DNA from: Pantoea alhagi
GTDB taxonomy: Bacteria; Pseudomonadota; Gammaproteobacteria; Enterobacterales; Enterobacteriaceae
Length of the DNA stretch: 64,000 nucleotides
Reading direction: 5' to 3'
Assembly (NCBI RefSeq): GCF_002101395.1
Contig: NZ_CP019706.1
Location: 2,790,001-2,854,000, forward strand
This document shows positions 32,897 through 40,632 of the stretch, piece after piece (the stretch's first letter is position 1; the number at the start of each line of letters is the position of its first letter). The notes beneath the pieces were generated by a model, which was not told the origin of the DNA, made no database searches, and worked only from the letters and a program-made list of their open reading frames with translations. Made by a program: the position numbers and the translations under genes.

Positions 32897-33844
32897 ATGG
32901 CTGGGTGTCACAGGCTCGGCGTTCATCCGCAGCACCACCGATGCTTTAAAGGGGAGTGTCCGATCTGCGGTGCGCGGGGCAAATTTCGCATTGACGATCA
33001 AAATGGTGCCGGCACCTGGATTTGTACCTGCGGCAGCGGCAGCGGCGACGGGATGGCGTTGCTTACACAAACGCAGGGTAAGCCGTTCTCAATCCTGTGT
33101 GGTGAAATTGACCAACTTATCAGTAATAACTACCGCCATATTCCGATTCCTGTTAACAGCTCGACGGCGAAACAGCGCCAGCGTGTTATCAGCAAATTTT
33201 CAAAGCTGATGAGCCTGAGAGATACAAGCGCAGCGGAATACCTGCGGCAACGTGGCATTAATAAACTGCCTACGGATGCGGTGCGGTTTAATGATCATCA
33301 GCGGCATGCTGGCCGTGTTTACCAGGCGCTGTACGCGCTGGCAACTGACGATAAAGGGGAGTTGTGCTATTTGCATCAGACGTTGCTGGATGGCGATAAA
33401 AAAGCGCAAATCGGTAGCAGCGCGAAGCGCCTTAAATCGCTGCAAGAACAAACTTATCTTGATCATGCTCGGTCTGTTGCCGTGCGCATGTTCCCGGTTT
33501 CCTCCACGCTGGGTATCGCCGAAGGGATCGAGACCGCACTGTCATGCAATCAGATTTATGGCGTAAACACCTGGGCGACGCTGAACAGCGGATTTATGAA
33601 AAAATTTCGCGTCCCGGCTGGCGTGAAAAATCTGATTATTTTTGCCGATATGGATAAACACTCCGCAACCGGTCACGCGGCGGCATTTGAATGCGCCCAC
33701 GGAAATTTGCTGGCTAAAAACGACATCGAAAAAATTAGCGTTCACTGGTGCGATGGCGGGGATTTTAACGATTTGCTGATGAATGGTGATCATGTCCGCG
33801 AGCTGGTTTACAGCAAAAACGAGGCCGGGAAAAAATGCCCGTGA
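32897..33844 (+). CDS. P4-type primase/Toprim protein, N-terminus probably eroded
   Basis: A 315-residue protein with a zinc ribbon (C21, C24, C43, C45 in CPICGARGKF and WICTCGSG), a helical linker with SAAEYLRQRGI, and a Toprim domain (TLGIAEGIETALS, about 203-215, and NLIIFADMD, about 246-254). It resembles the primase half of phage P4 alpha but lacks the helicase half. The first 20 residues do not look like the family and no ribosome-binding site precedes the ATG, so the true start may be lost through a frameshift. It overlaps the next gene by 10 bases. Confidence 0.8.
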   Translation: MAGCHRLGVHPQHHRCFKGECPICGARGKFRIDDQNGAGTWICTCGSGSGDGMALLTQTQGKPFSILCGEIDQLISNNYRHIPIPVNSSTAKQRQRVISKFSKLMSLRDTSAAEYLRQRGINKLPTDAVRFNDHQRHAGRVYQALYALATDDKGELCYLHQTLLDGDKKAQIGSSAKRLKSLQEQTYLDHARSVAVRMFPVSSTLGIAEGIETALSCNQIYGVNTWATLNSGFMKKFRVPAGVKNLIIFADMDKHSATGHAAAFECAHGNLLAKNDIEKISVHWCDGGDFNDLLMNGDHVRELVYSKNEAGKKCP

Positions 33845-34092
33845 TTGCGACATTCAAAACTGACTGGTTCCGCGTGATAACAGATATAACTCGATGCGGT
33901 GTGCCGATCCACGAAATCGCCCGCGAGCTGGATGTATCAAAATCTGCCGTAATTGGCTGGAAACAAGGAGCAGAACCGGGCCACAGTAAGGGCGAGGCGT
34001 TGATCGAATTCTGGCGTAGCGTCACGCACCTGTCGCGCGAACGCCTGCCTGTTAACATTGTATCGAGGCGGTTTGTATACGGGCGGAAATGA
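33835..34092 (+). CDS. Small helix-turn-helix protein
   Basis: An 85-residue protein with a helix-turn-helix at residues 22-45 (GVPIHEIARELDVSKSAVIG). It overlaps the end of the primase gene by 10 bases, so the two are one transcript. Genes of this size and type often follow primases in satellites and small prophages, where they act as regulators or replication accessories. It is convergent with the immunity gene, only 1 base away. Confidence 0.65.
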   Translation: MPVIATFKTDWFRVITDITRCGVPIHEIARELDVSKSAVIGWKQGAEPGHSKGEALIEFWRSVTHLSRERLPVNIVSRRFVYGRK

Positions 34093-34093
34093 T

Positions 34094-34417
34094 TTAACCT
34101 GGCAACGTGCGCAGTACCCGCTGTAGGAAGCTGCGCCACGTTTCGCCCCAGGGCTCTGGTGTAAACTGATTTTCCGCCAGTAGCTCCATGCGGGTTATCA
34201 GCTCGCTGTCATCTTCCGTTTTTAACATCTCTGTAATTTCGCTTTTTAACCACCGCGTCGCATTTTCGCCGTTATCGCAATAGCTCTGAACGACTTCCTC
34301 AATAGTTTCACCGAACAAATCACGATCCTGACCGAAATACGTTTGCGTTAAACTCATTAGAGATGAGTTTTTTCGTTTAAAGGCGTTTATTTTCAGTTTA
34401 TCCCATAATTTTTTCAT
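34094..34417 (-). CDS. Putative immunity protein for the RNase A-like toxin
   Basis: A 107-residue acidic helical protein (FGQDRDLFGETIEEVVQSYC, MLKTEDDSELITRMELLAEN, PWGETWRSFLQRVL). It starts 4 bases after the toxin stop, with GGAA in the toxin's last codons as ribosome-binding site, so translation is coupled. Size, acidity and position are those of immunity proteins encoded after CDI, Rhs or related effector toxins. The assignment is by context; no sequence family was recognised with certainty. Confidence 0.65.
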   Translation of the reverse strand: MKKLWDKLKINAFKRKNSSLMSLTQTYFGQDRDLFGETIEEVVQSYCDNGENATRWLKSEITEMLKTEDDSELITRMELLAENQFTPEPWGETWRSFLQRVLRTLPG

Positions 34418-34421
34418 GTCA

Positions 34422-35246
34422 TTATTCCAGAAATGGATACGATGTTAAAATAAAATACGGTTTCCCATTGTATTTTGCCCCCTTCAACACTATCCGAACG
34501 TGGCTGATAGTGCACTTAATCTGGCTGCCCTGACGAAATCCATAGCCTACTGTTGTCCCAGCATTCCAGGTGATGTCTAACGTTTTTTCTATTTTGCCTG
34601 TATTCGCCCAGTGCAAGATTTTAAAACGATTAGCCCGCAATGCCGCGCTGATTGCTTTCTCTGCTTGCTCAACGCTATAAAAAGACGTTGCCGCGCGTGT
34701 ATCACGGCTTTGTGCCAGGCGCGCCAGCAGTTCTTCATCGGTTTTTGAGATATGCTTTTTAAGCGTATGACCGCCAATTCTCGCACGGCTAACTGCTTCA
34801 TGCTCAGCAAGCTTCAGCGTACCTGAGCGGACATACTTTATCCGCGACACGCCCCACGCAAGGCCGGCTGCCGAGGGTACGCCAATATCAACGGTCAGCC
34901 CAATATACATGGCAGCGCTGTCGCTGGCGCCGAGCTGTTTAGCCAGTTTTTCGGTAAGCTGAAACGTCGCCGATCGGGTATCATGTCCGGTCAGAATACG
35001 GTTAGCCGCAGCATTAATGGCGTCCATGCTGTGGGCGCCGGTAACGACACAGGCCGCTTTAGTTAACAGAGTGGGATCGGGAGCCAGGCACAGGGCCGTC
35101 GCTCCCATCAGCTCTACGGTTCCCAGCGCCAGCTCAAGCCCGCCCAGCAGTCGATTGCTGAGTGCATCCGCTTCAGTTACAGAATGAGGAGTCAGAACGG
35201 CGGCAAGTTGGACGGGGCTTAATAAAATTTTTAAGTTATCTTCCAT
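34422..35246 (-). CDS. RNase A-like toxin (CdiA-CT RNase A fold) with N-terminal helical region
   Basis: A 274-residue protein. Residues 1-150 are a hydrophobic, helix-rich module (LELALGTVELMGATALCLA, AMYIGLTVDIGVPSAAGLAW). The C-terminal 115 residues match the bacterial RNase A-like toxin domain first described for a Yersinia kristensenii CdiA C-terminus: GGHTLKKHISKTDEELLAR, then FYSVEQAEKAISAAL, and the ending YFILTSYP. Candidate catalytic residues are H165, R176, T268 and Y270; the H-R spacing of 11 and the T-x-Y ending agree with the published active site as I recall it. GGAGGT precedes the start. No secretion signal or CdiA filament is attached. Confidence 0.82.
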   Translation of the reverse strand: MEDNLKILLSPVQLAAVLTPHSVTEADALSNRLLGGLELALGTVELMGATALCLAPDPTLLTKAACVVTGAHSMDAINAAANRILTGHDTRSATFQLTEKLAKQLGASDSAAMYIGLTVDIGVPSAAGLAWGVSRIKYVRSGTLKLAEHEAVSRARIGGHTLKKHISKTDEELLARLAQSRDTRAATSFYSVEQAEKAISAALRANRFKILHWANTGKIEKTLDITWNAGTTVGYGFRQGSQIKCTISHVRIVLKGAKYNGKPYFILTSYPFLE

Positions 35247-35478
35247 AATGATGACCTCCAGTATTAATTGGTCTTATTATCCTACCTAAAACTGCCGCTT
35301 AACGTATAAAAAATATGCTAATTTATTGTTGATTAGCAGACTGTTTTACAACTCTACTTCGGTTTATCCTCGCGCGCGCGTTTTAGGGGCTCGCTATCCG
35401 TTATCATTTCCCGGCTATCCGTTATCATCTGGCCGCTATCCGTTATCACGGAAAACTGACAAAAACGAGACGTTCGCG
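35247..35478. promoter_or_regulatory. Toxin promoter region with three iteron-like repeats
   Basis: GCTATCCGTTATCA occurs three times without mismatch at 35393-35406, 35414-35427 and 35435-35448, an exact 21-base period (two helical turns). An alternating CG run (CGCGCGCGCG) precedes them at 35371-35380. Such iterons bind initiator proteins in plasmids and P4-like satellites. The AT-rich segment 35290-35340 could be the unwinding region of an origin. Confidence 0.6.
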
Positions 35479-35619
35479 ATGAAAACAAGCTATGCATTTT
35501 TGGGCCTGTTTTATGCAAGTTTTATTCACGTTATTTTCAAGCATTTCGTGCATTTAACATCTAAAAATGCGCCGTTGGTCTCTGTTTGGCTACGAGTGCC
35601 GTTTCAGCAATGCGCGTAA
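35479..35619 (+). CDS. Doubtful 46-residue hydrophobic peptide
   Basis: An ORF starting MKTSYAFLGLFYASFIHVIF and continuing with KHFVHLTSKNAPLV lies right after the iterons. A possible ribosome-binding site is only GAGACG. Small peptides of this flavour occur in P4-like elements, but I cannot assign a family. Confidence 0.3.
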   Translation: MKTSYAFLGLFYASFIHVIFKHFVHLTSKNAPLVSVWLRVPFQQCA

Positions 35620-35728
35620 GACCCATTATGTTAAATTGGGCTGTCTTTCCTCAAATTTAGTCAGGATTCCGACTTTGCCAAAGGGGCACACTGCCAGCAT
35701 GTAAATCACACAGTCTGGAATAGAGATC

Positions 35729-36049
35729 ATGGCCCGCCAACCAAAAACAATCGAGGTGCCCGGTCAGGAGCACGTACAGGAAGCTGTGCCGGTAGAGGGT
35801 TCGATGCTGGACACCGGACAGGAACCGGTACAGGAAACAGTCGCAGATGCGCACGCCCACCCAGCATGACAATGCTGATGCTGTTGCTGTTGTGTTGGCG
35901 CTACTCTAACCGCTCGTAATGCAATTCTGCAGCAGCTAAATGCGCAGGGTGCAGCTGCCATTACACAGTTTGAGGGGTTCGGTTTTACAGATGATGTGGG
36001 GCATTCGTTAACTAATAATCTGGATTTTATCGAGCTGGTCAGAAAGTGA
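35729..36049 (+). pseudogene. Decayed small phage morphogenesis gene
   Basis: A 46-residue piece (MARQPKTIEVPGQEHVQEAV onward) ends at a TGA at 35867-35869. After a shift of frame, a second piece (TARNAILQQLNAQGAAAITQ, then FEGFGFTDDVGHSLTNNLDF) runs to the stop at 36047. Together they look like one small protein of podophage structural clusters, broken by frameshifts. No function can be assigned. Confidence 0.6.
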
Positions 36050-36116
36050 CCACTGCGACGGCATCCGCAAGCACTGCGATGGCAGCATCGAATGAGGATG
36101 GCCTACGTAGGTTGTC

Positions 36117-36150
36117 GTGCCAGCCGGTATTGACACCAAACGGCTGGCAC
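36117..36150. terminator. Perfect 10-bp inverted repeat between phage relics
   Basis: GTGCCAGCCG and CGGCTGGCAC are separated by 14 bases. No T tract follows, so it may be a processing or regulatory hairpin of the former late operon rather than a terminator. Confidence 0.5.
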
Positions 36151-36180
36151 GTACCAGGTTAAAGGTTAAGGAGAAGATTT

Positions 36181-36394
36181 ACGTGTGGTGGCGGTTCGCC
36201 GCAAGTCGTTAAAAGCGATCCGCAGGCAGACGCAGACGCAGCAGCAAACGCAGCAGCGAAAGCAGACACAGCAGCGCGTCGCAAACGTAAGAAAGGCAGC
36301 TCGCTACTGACAAGCGGTGCGGAGGGTGCATCGATACGGGCAGCTCGCTGCTGACAACGGCGCGCAGGCCGCTAAAACAAATTTAGGGGCATGA
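36181..36394 (+). pseudogene. Decayed phage tail-type gene with lost start codon
   Basis: The frame starts ACG-TGT-GGT-GGC (xCGGGSPQVVKSDPQADADAA), where related podophage proteins begin MCGGG; the ATG has become ACG even though the ribosome-binding site AGGAGAAG is intact. After RRKRKKGSSLLTSG the frame shifts, and the original ending (about ARRAAKTNLGA, stop 36392-36394) is seen in another frame. It is broken in at least two places. Confidence 0.6.
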
Positions 36395-36395
36395 G

Positions 36396-36917
36396 ATGAT
36401 GGCGCGGGTAACACAGCTGATTCAGCGTCTGGATGCGCCGAAAGCATTGCGTCGGAGGCATGAAAGTGTCTGGCGCGAATGTTATGACTATACATACCCG
36501 CTGCGCGGTTCTGGCCTGGCCGGCGACGTTCTGGATGCGCAGAGTGCAAAGCACTAAGTGGCGAAATTGCTGGATGGCACGGCAACAGACAGCGCCCGCA
36601 TGCTGGCCTCTGCGCTGATGTCAGGCATGACGCCGGCTAATGCACAATGGCTCAATCTCAACAGTGGGGCACTGCCAGACGACGCGAAAGCGTGGTTGTC
36701 TACATGTGCAACGCTGATATGGGAAAATATCCACTCCGCGAATTTCGATGCCGAAGGATATGAAGCAAACATTGATGTTGTCTGTGCGGGCTGGTTCGTG
36801 CTGTACATCGATGAGAACCGCGAGGACGGCGGCTATGTGTTTATTCAGTGGCCGCTGGCGCAATGCTACGTAGCATCAACGCGTACCGCTGGCATTGTTG
36901 ACACTGTATACCGCTGA
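36396..36917 (+). pseudogene. Phage portal (head-tail connector) gene, nonsense-mutated and truncated
   Basis: The frame begins MMARVTQLIQRLDAPKALRR and includes HESVWRECYDYTYPLRGSG, typical of podophage head-to-tail connector proteins of more than 500 residues. An in-frame TAA at 36555-36557 interrupts it after residue 53. The same frame then continues (VAKLLDGTATDSARMLASAL, MSGMTPANAQWLNL) to 36917, where homology stops at DTVYR. So only about a third of the gene remains, with one nonsense codon. Confidence 0.8.
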
Positions 36918-37069
36918 TAGGGATTAAATGATTATAATATGCATTGGTAACAACTGATGTACACAATGAAAAACAGTTAATTAGAAAGTGATTTTAGTGT
37001 ACATACCAAGTACATTTTTTTGTTTTCTTTCATTTTTATTCATAAAAATCAACTGATTAACTACTTTAT
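36918..37069. other. Right flank of the element with integrase-type repeat
   Basis: About 150 AT-rich bases with no gene. They contain GTACACAATG (36959-36968), a 9-of-10 match to the repeats before the integrase, and a cluster GTGTACATACCAAGTACAT (36998-37016). It looks like an attachment-site arm region. Confidence 0.5.
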
Positions 37070-37098
37070 GCTCTTAGTCCATTTCTAACGGGGGCAGC
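37070..37098 (-). pseudogene. Degraded 5' half of tRNA-Arg with its old promoter
   Basis: The minus strand aligns to the 5' half of the tRNA-Arg at 30977-31005 with about 23 of 30 columns identical: CCCC, TTAG, AAATGGA, TAA and GAGC are kept, with small indels. Just upstream on the minus strand are TTAATC, a 17-base spacer, TATACT and a GC-rich discriminator GCCCGCC, a typical tRNA promoter (about plus 37105-37140). This looks like the original tRNA 5' end displaced by the element. Confidence 0.65.
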
Positions 37099-37174
37099 GG
37101 CGGGCAGTATAGCGCAATTTGTTTACCAGATTAACCACTTACCCGCCTGACTGCTTATTCTGTCAGCAATTTTG

Positions 37175-38104
37175 TCATTTACGCTGGTTTTTCTGCGCTT
37201 TCTCCCCCTGCTGCGCCTGCTTTTTCTGTTTCGCTTTTGCCTGCGCTTTTTGTTCAGCGCTCATATCGTTGCGGATTTGCGCATGACTGATCAGCGCAAA
37301 AATGAAGGTGCCGCCGATAATATTGCCTGCCAGCGTCGGTATCGCGAAGGGCCAGATAAACGCCTGCCACGGCAGCGCGCCGGTAAATACCAGATAACAA
37401 ACCTCTACCGAACCTACCACAATATGCGCCAAATCCCCTAGCGCCACCAGCCAGGTCATCAGAATAATCACCAGAATCCTGGCGGCGCCTGCGGAAGGGG
37501 ACATCCAGACCATAGTGGCGATAATCCAGCCGGCAATAATGGCCTTAGCGAACATCTCTGCTGGCGAATTCTCCATCACTTTTTCACTGATATGCGTAAA
37601 GGCAAGACGCGTGGCATCATCAAAAATCGGCATATGGGCAAAGGCCAATGCAACTAAACCCGTGCCGATCAGGTTCCCCAGCAGCACCATGCCCCAAAGA
37701 CGTAGCAGCAACAGAAAATTACTGCCGCTCGGTTTATGCATGATTGGCAGTACGGCAGTAACGGTGTTTTCCGTAAACAGTTGCTGGCGCGCCATAATGA
37801 CAATAATAAAACCGAAGGTATAACCCAGGTTCTCCAGCAAAAATCCCCCTGGAATATCGCCCAGATGCACCTGAAAAATACCTTTGGCCATCAGCGAAGC
37901 ACCCATGGAAAGGCCGGCGGCGATGGCAGACCACAGCAGCGCTATGCTATCGCGCTCCAGCTCTTTCTCCCCCTCCTGGCGGATTTGTTCATGAATCGCC
38001 GCCGCGCCTGAGGGCAGTTGCTCTTCATCAACCTCAATTTCTTCTCCCTGCTCCTTTTCCTCGCTTTCCACTTCCGGTTCATCATTCTTATGTTGTGACG
38101 TCAT
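37175..38104 (-). CDS. yfdC: YfdC, FNT-family inner membrane protein
   Basis: A 309-residue protein matching E. coli YfdC (310). A long acidic N-terminal tail (about residues 1-45) precedes the six-helix FNT channel fold (IVIMARQQLFTENTVTAVLP, MVLLGNLIGTGLVAL, IIAGWIIATMVWMSPSAGAA). The C-terminus is a Lys/Gln/Ala-rich cytoplasmic tail. The transported anion is unknown. In E. coli it neighbours argW and mlaA, so it marks the chromosomal side of the integrated element here. Confidence 0.93.
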   Translation of the reverse strand: MTSQHKNDEPEVESEEKEQGEEIEVDEEQLPSGAAAIHEQIRQEGEKELERDSIALLWSAIAAGLSMGASLMAKGIFQVHLGDIPGGFLLENLGYTFGFIIVIMARQQLFTENTVTAVLPIMHKPSGSNFLLLLRLWGMVLLGNLIGTGLVALAFAHMPIFDDATRLAFTHISEKVMENSPAEMFAKAIIAGWIIATMVWMSPSAGAARILVIILMTWLVALGDLAHIVVGSVEVCYLVFTGALPWQAFIWPFAIPTLAGNIIGGTFIFALISHAQIRNDMSAEQKAQAKAKQKKQAQQGEKAQKNQRK

Positions 38105-38346
38105 AATTCACCCTGCGTTATTAACCAGTGATTTAAGCGTAGCCAGTTTTCAGGTAAGTAAAATGTGACCTGATTTTAGAATAAAAGTAACAAAACTTTA
38201 ATATCGTGTTTTTTTTCAACAAAAGAACGATCTTCTGCAGCTTATTTATTCATATCAGTACTTTCTAAGCGCAAGCACAGGCTTCGGCCGGATACTGACT
38301 TATGTTATTATCGCGGCCCGATTCAATAGCGCGAACGATTCCTTTT

Positions 38347-38964
38347 ATGTTGGAAGTCACCAGCCTGACCTGCATTCGCGATGACCGTATTTTATTCAGC
38401 GACCTTAATTTCACGGTGAATAGCGGGGACATCGTGCAGATTGAAGGGCCTAACGGCGCGGGTAAAACCTCGCTGTTACGTTTACTGGCGGGCTTGAGCC
38501 GCGCTGAAGAGGGCGAGGTGCGCTGGCAGGGAGTGCGTCTCCAACAGCAGCGCGAGCAATGGCACCGCGATCTGCTGTTCCTTGGGCATCAGCCTGGCGT
38601 AAAAAATGTTCTCTCGCCGCTGGAAAATCTCACCTTTTATCATGCCGAATGTGATGACGAACAGTGTTTTGCCGCGCTTGAAGCGGTAGATCTGACGGGA
38701 TTTGAAGAGATGGCAGTTGCGCAGCTGTCGGCAGGCCAGCAGCGGCGCGTTGCGCTGGCGCGGCTGTGGTTAAGCCAGGCGCCGGTGTGGATCCTGGATG
38801 AGCCTTTAACGGCGATTGATGTTAATGGCGTTGAAAAGTTAATGATGCTGTTTGTGCAGCATGCGCAACGGGGCGGCATGGTGATCCTTACCACCCATCA
38901 GCCGCTGCCTGATGCAGCCTGGCCACTAAGAAGAATTAGCCTGACGGCAGGAGAACGCATCTGA
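38347..38964 (+). CDS. ccmA: Heme exporter ATPase CcmA
   Basis: The ATPase of the CcmABCD complex that releases holo-CcmE during cytochrome c maturation. It has 205 residues from the ATG at 38347 (MLEVTSLTCIRDDRILF), the family start; an in-frame start at 38302 is rejected. Walker A is EGPNGAGKTSLLR (about residue 34-46), the ABC signature is LSAGQQRRVALARL (about 126-139), and Walker B is WILDEPLTAID. Its stop overlaps the ccmB start (TGATG). It is the first gene of a nine-gene operon. Confidence 0.96.
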   Translation: MLEVTSLTCIRDDRILFSDLNFTVNSGDIVQIEGPNGAGKTSLLRLLAGLSRAEEGEVRWQGVRLQQQREQWHRDLLFLGHQPGVKNVLSPLENLTFYHAECDDEQCFAALEAVDLTGFEEMAVAQLSAGQQRRVALARLWLSQAPVWILDEPLTAIDVNGVEKLMMLFVQHAQRGGMVILTTHQPLPDAAWPLRRISLTAGERI

Positions 38965-39623
38965 TGTTATGGCGCGTGATAAGCCGCGAGCTGCGCATCG
39001 CCTTTCGCAGCGGGGCGGAAATCATTAACCCGCTGTGGTTCTTTTTGATTGTGATTACGCTATTCCCGTTGGGGATTGGGCCTGAGCCGCAGCTGCTGGC
39101 GCGTATTGCGCCGGGCGTGGCGTGGGTCGCCGCCTTGCTCTCATCGCTGCTGGCGCTGGAGCGGCTGTTCCGGGATGACTTTAACGATGGCTCGCTGGAA
39201 CAGCTGTTGCTGCTGCCGAGCCCGCTGCCAGTGACGGTGCTGGGAAAAGTGATCGCGCACTGGCTGATCACCGGCCTGCCGCTGTTGCTGTTGTCGCCGC
39301 TGGCCGCGCTGCTGCTGTCGCTTGATTTTAACGGCTGGCGTGCGCTGGCACTGACATTATTACTCGGTACGCCGGTGTTGAGCCTGCTTGGCGCGATCGG
39401 CGTGGCGTTAACCGTGGGCCTGCGCCGGGGAGGCGTGCTGCTTAGCCTGTTGGTATTGCCGCTGGCGGTGCCGGTGCTGATTTTCGCCAGTGCCGCTATT
39501 GATGCCGCCAGCATGGGGCTGCCCATCAGTGGTTATCTGGCGATTCTGGGGGCCATGCTGGCGGCCAGTCTCTGCCTGGCGCCGTTTGCGACGGCGGCCG
39601 CGTTACGTATCAGCCTGCACTAA
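38964..39623 (+). CDS. ccmB: Heme exporter permease CcmB
   Basis: The membrane subunit partnering CcmA; 219 residues (E. coli 220) with six hydrophobic segments. Conserved patches are ISRELRIAFRSGAEIINPLWFF at the N-terminus (here in two parts, RELRIAFRSGAE and INPLWFFLIV), LERLFRDDFNDGSLEQLLLL and GLRRGGVLLSLLVLPLAVPV. It overlaps ccmA by one base. A 40-base gap separates it from ccmC. Confidence 0.96.
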   Translation: MLWRVISRELRIAFRSGAEIINPLWFFLIVITLFPLGIGPEPQLLARIAPGVAWVAALLSSLLALERLFRDDFNDGSLEQLLLLPSPLPVTVLGKVIAHWLITGLPLLLLSPLAALLLSLDFNGWRALALTLLLGTPVLSLLGAIGVALTVGLRRGGVLLSLLVLPLAVPVLIFASAAIDAASMGLPISGYLAILGAMLAASLCLAPFATAAALRISLH

Positions 39624-39663
39624 GACAGGCTATGAATTTATATTTTTACCGTGAGCAATAACA

Positions 39664-40407
39664 ATGTGGAAATGGATACATCAGCTGGCGAAGCCCGAAC
39701 GGCTTTATCAGTTTAGTGGTCGCCTGGTGCCGGGATTTGCACTGCTGGCGACCGTGGCGCTATTTATTGGCTGGAGCTGGGGATTTGGTTTCGCGCCGGC
39801 AGATTATCAGCAGGGAGAGAGCTATCGCATTATTTATATCCACGTGCCTGCCGCTATCTGGTCGATGGGCATCTACAGCGCAATGGCCGTTGCCGCTTTT
39901 ACCGGTCTGGTATGGCAGATGAAGATGGCCGATTTAGCCGCAGCCGCTATGGCACCGGTTGGTGCAATTTTTACCTTCATCGCGCTGATTACCGGAGCGG
40001 CCTGGGGGAAACCGATGTGGGGCACCTGGTGGATCTGGGACGCGCGGTTAACGTCAGAGCTGGTGCTGCTGTTCCTCTATATGGGCGTTATCGCACTGTA
40101 TAACGCTTTTGATGACCGGCGTCTTGCCGGACGCGCCGCCAGTATTTTGATTCTGGTGGGCGTAGTAAATATCCCCATTATTCATTTCTCCGTACAGTGG
40201 TGGAATACCCTGCATCAGGGTTCCTCAGGCATGTTACAGCAGGCGATTGCGCCCGAGATGCGCGTGCCGCTGCGCTGGTCGATTATCGGTTATCTGCTGC
40301 TGTTTATTACCCTGACGCTGATGCGACTGCGCAATTTGATCTTACTGACTGAGCGTCATCGTCCCTGGGTAGCCGCCCTGGTGAATAAGGGAGGGCGATC
40401 CGCATGA
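39664..40407 (+). CDS. ccmC: Heme-handling protein CcmC
   Basis: Transfers heme to CcmE in the periplasm. It has 247 residues (E. coli 245) and six membrane segments. The tryptophan-rich WWD domain is GKPMWGTWWIWDARLTSELV (about residues 118-137), flanked by the two axial histidines (YIHVPAAIWS and FSVQWWNTLHQG). Its end overlaps ccmD by 4 bases. Confidence 0.97.
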   Translation: MWKWIHQLAKPERLYQFSGRLVPGFALLATVALFIGWSWGFGFAPADYQQGESYRIIYIHVPAAIWSMGIYSAMAVAAFTGLVWQMKMADLAAAAMAPVGAIFTFIALITGAAWGKPMWGTWWIWDARLTSELVLLFLYMGVIALYNAFDDRRLAGRAASILILVGVVNIPIIHFSVQWWNTLHQGSSGMLQQAIAPEMRVPLRWSIIGYLLLFITLTLMRLRNLILLTERHRPWVAALVNKGGRSA

Positions 40408-40631
40408 AGCCCGCATTTTCTTCCTGGCACGATTTCCTGGCGATGGGCGGCTACGGCTTTTATGTCTGGCTGGCGGTGAGCGTTACGCTGTTGTCACTGG
40501 CCGCGCTGGCAGGACATACCTTATGGCAGCGTCGTCAGCTGTTAAAAAGCGTCCGACAGTATCAGGCGCGTGAACGCCGCATCAGGGCGGCAAAAATGAA
40601 ACGGGCCGCCAGCGAAGCGGCAGGAGAGTGA
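40404..40631 (+). CDS. ccmD: CcmD, small CcmABC partner
   Basis: A 75-residue protein with one transmembrane helix (FYVWLAVSVTLLSLAALAGH) and a strongly basic cytoplasmic tail, as in E. coli CcmD (69). It is needed to release holo-CcmE from CcmABC. The preceding conserved patch is HDFLAMGGYGFYVW. The start overlaps ccmC by 4 bases (ATGA). Confidence 0.93.
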   Translation: MKPAFSSWHDFLAMGGYGFYVWLAVSVTLLSLAALAGHTLWQRRQLLKSVRQYQARERRIRAAKMKRAASEAAGE

Positions 40632-40632
40632 T

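Larger units (their letters stand above)
31006..37098. mobile_element. Integrated satellite/prophage remnant at tRNA-Arg
   Basis: About 6.1 kb between the functional tRNA-Arg and a degraded tRNA-Arg 5' half. Contents in order: tyrosine integrase, unknown phage gene, P4-type primase fragment, HTH protein, immunity and RNase A-like toxin genes, iteron-like repeats, and three decayed podophage structural genes. Integrase arm-like repeats (GTACAGAATG type) lie at both ends. The absence of terminase, capsid and tail genes indicates a non-autonomous satellite or a composite relic. Confidence 0.8.

Noticed and set aside
35657..35961. Minus-strand Cys-rich ORFs opposite the first phage relic
   Set aside because: They are antisense shadows of the plus-strand phage reading frame and lack ribosome-binding sites.
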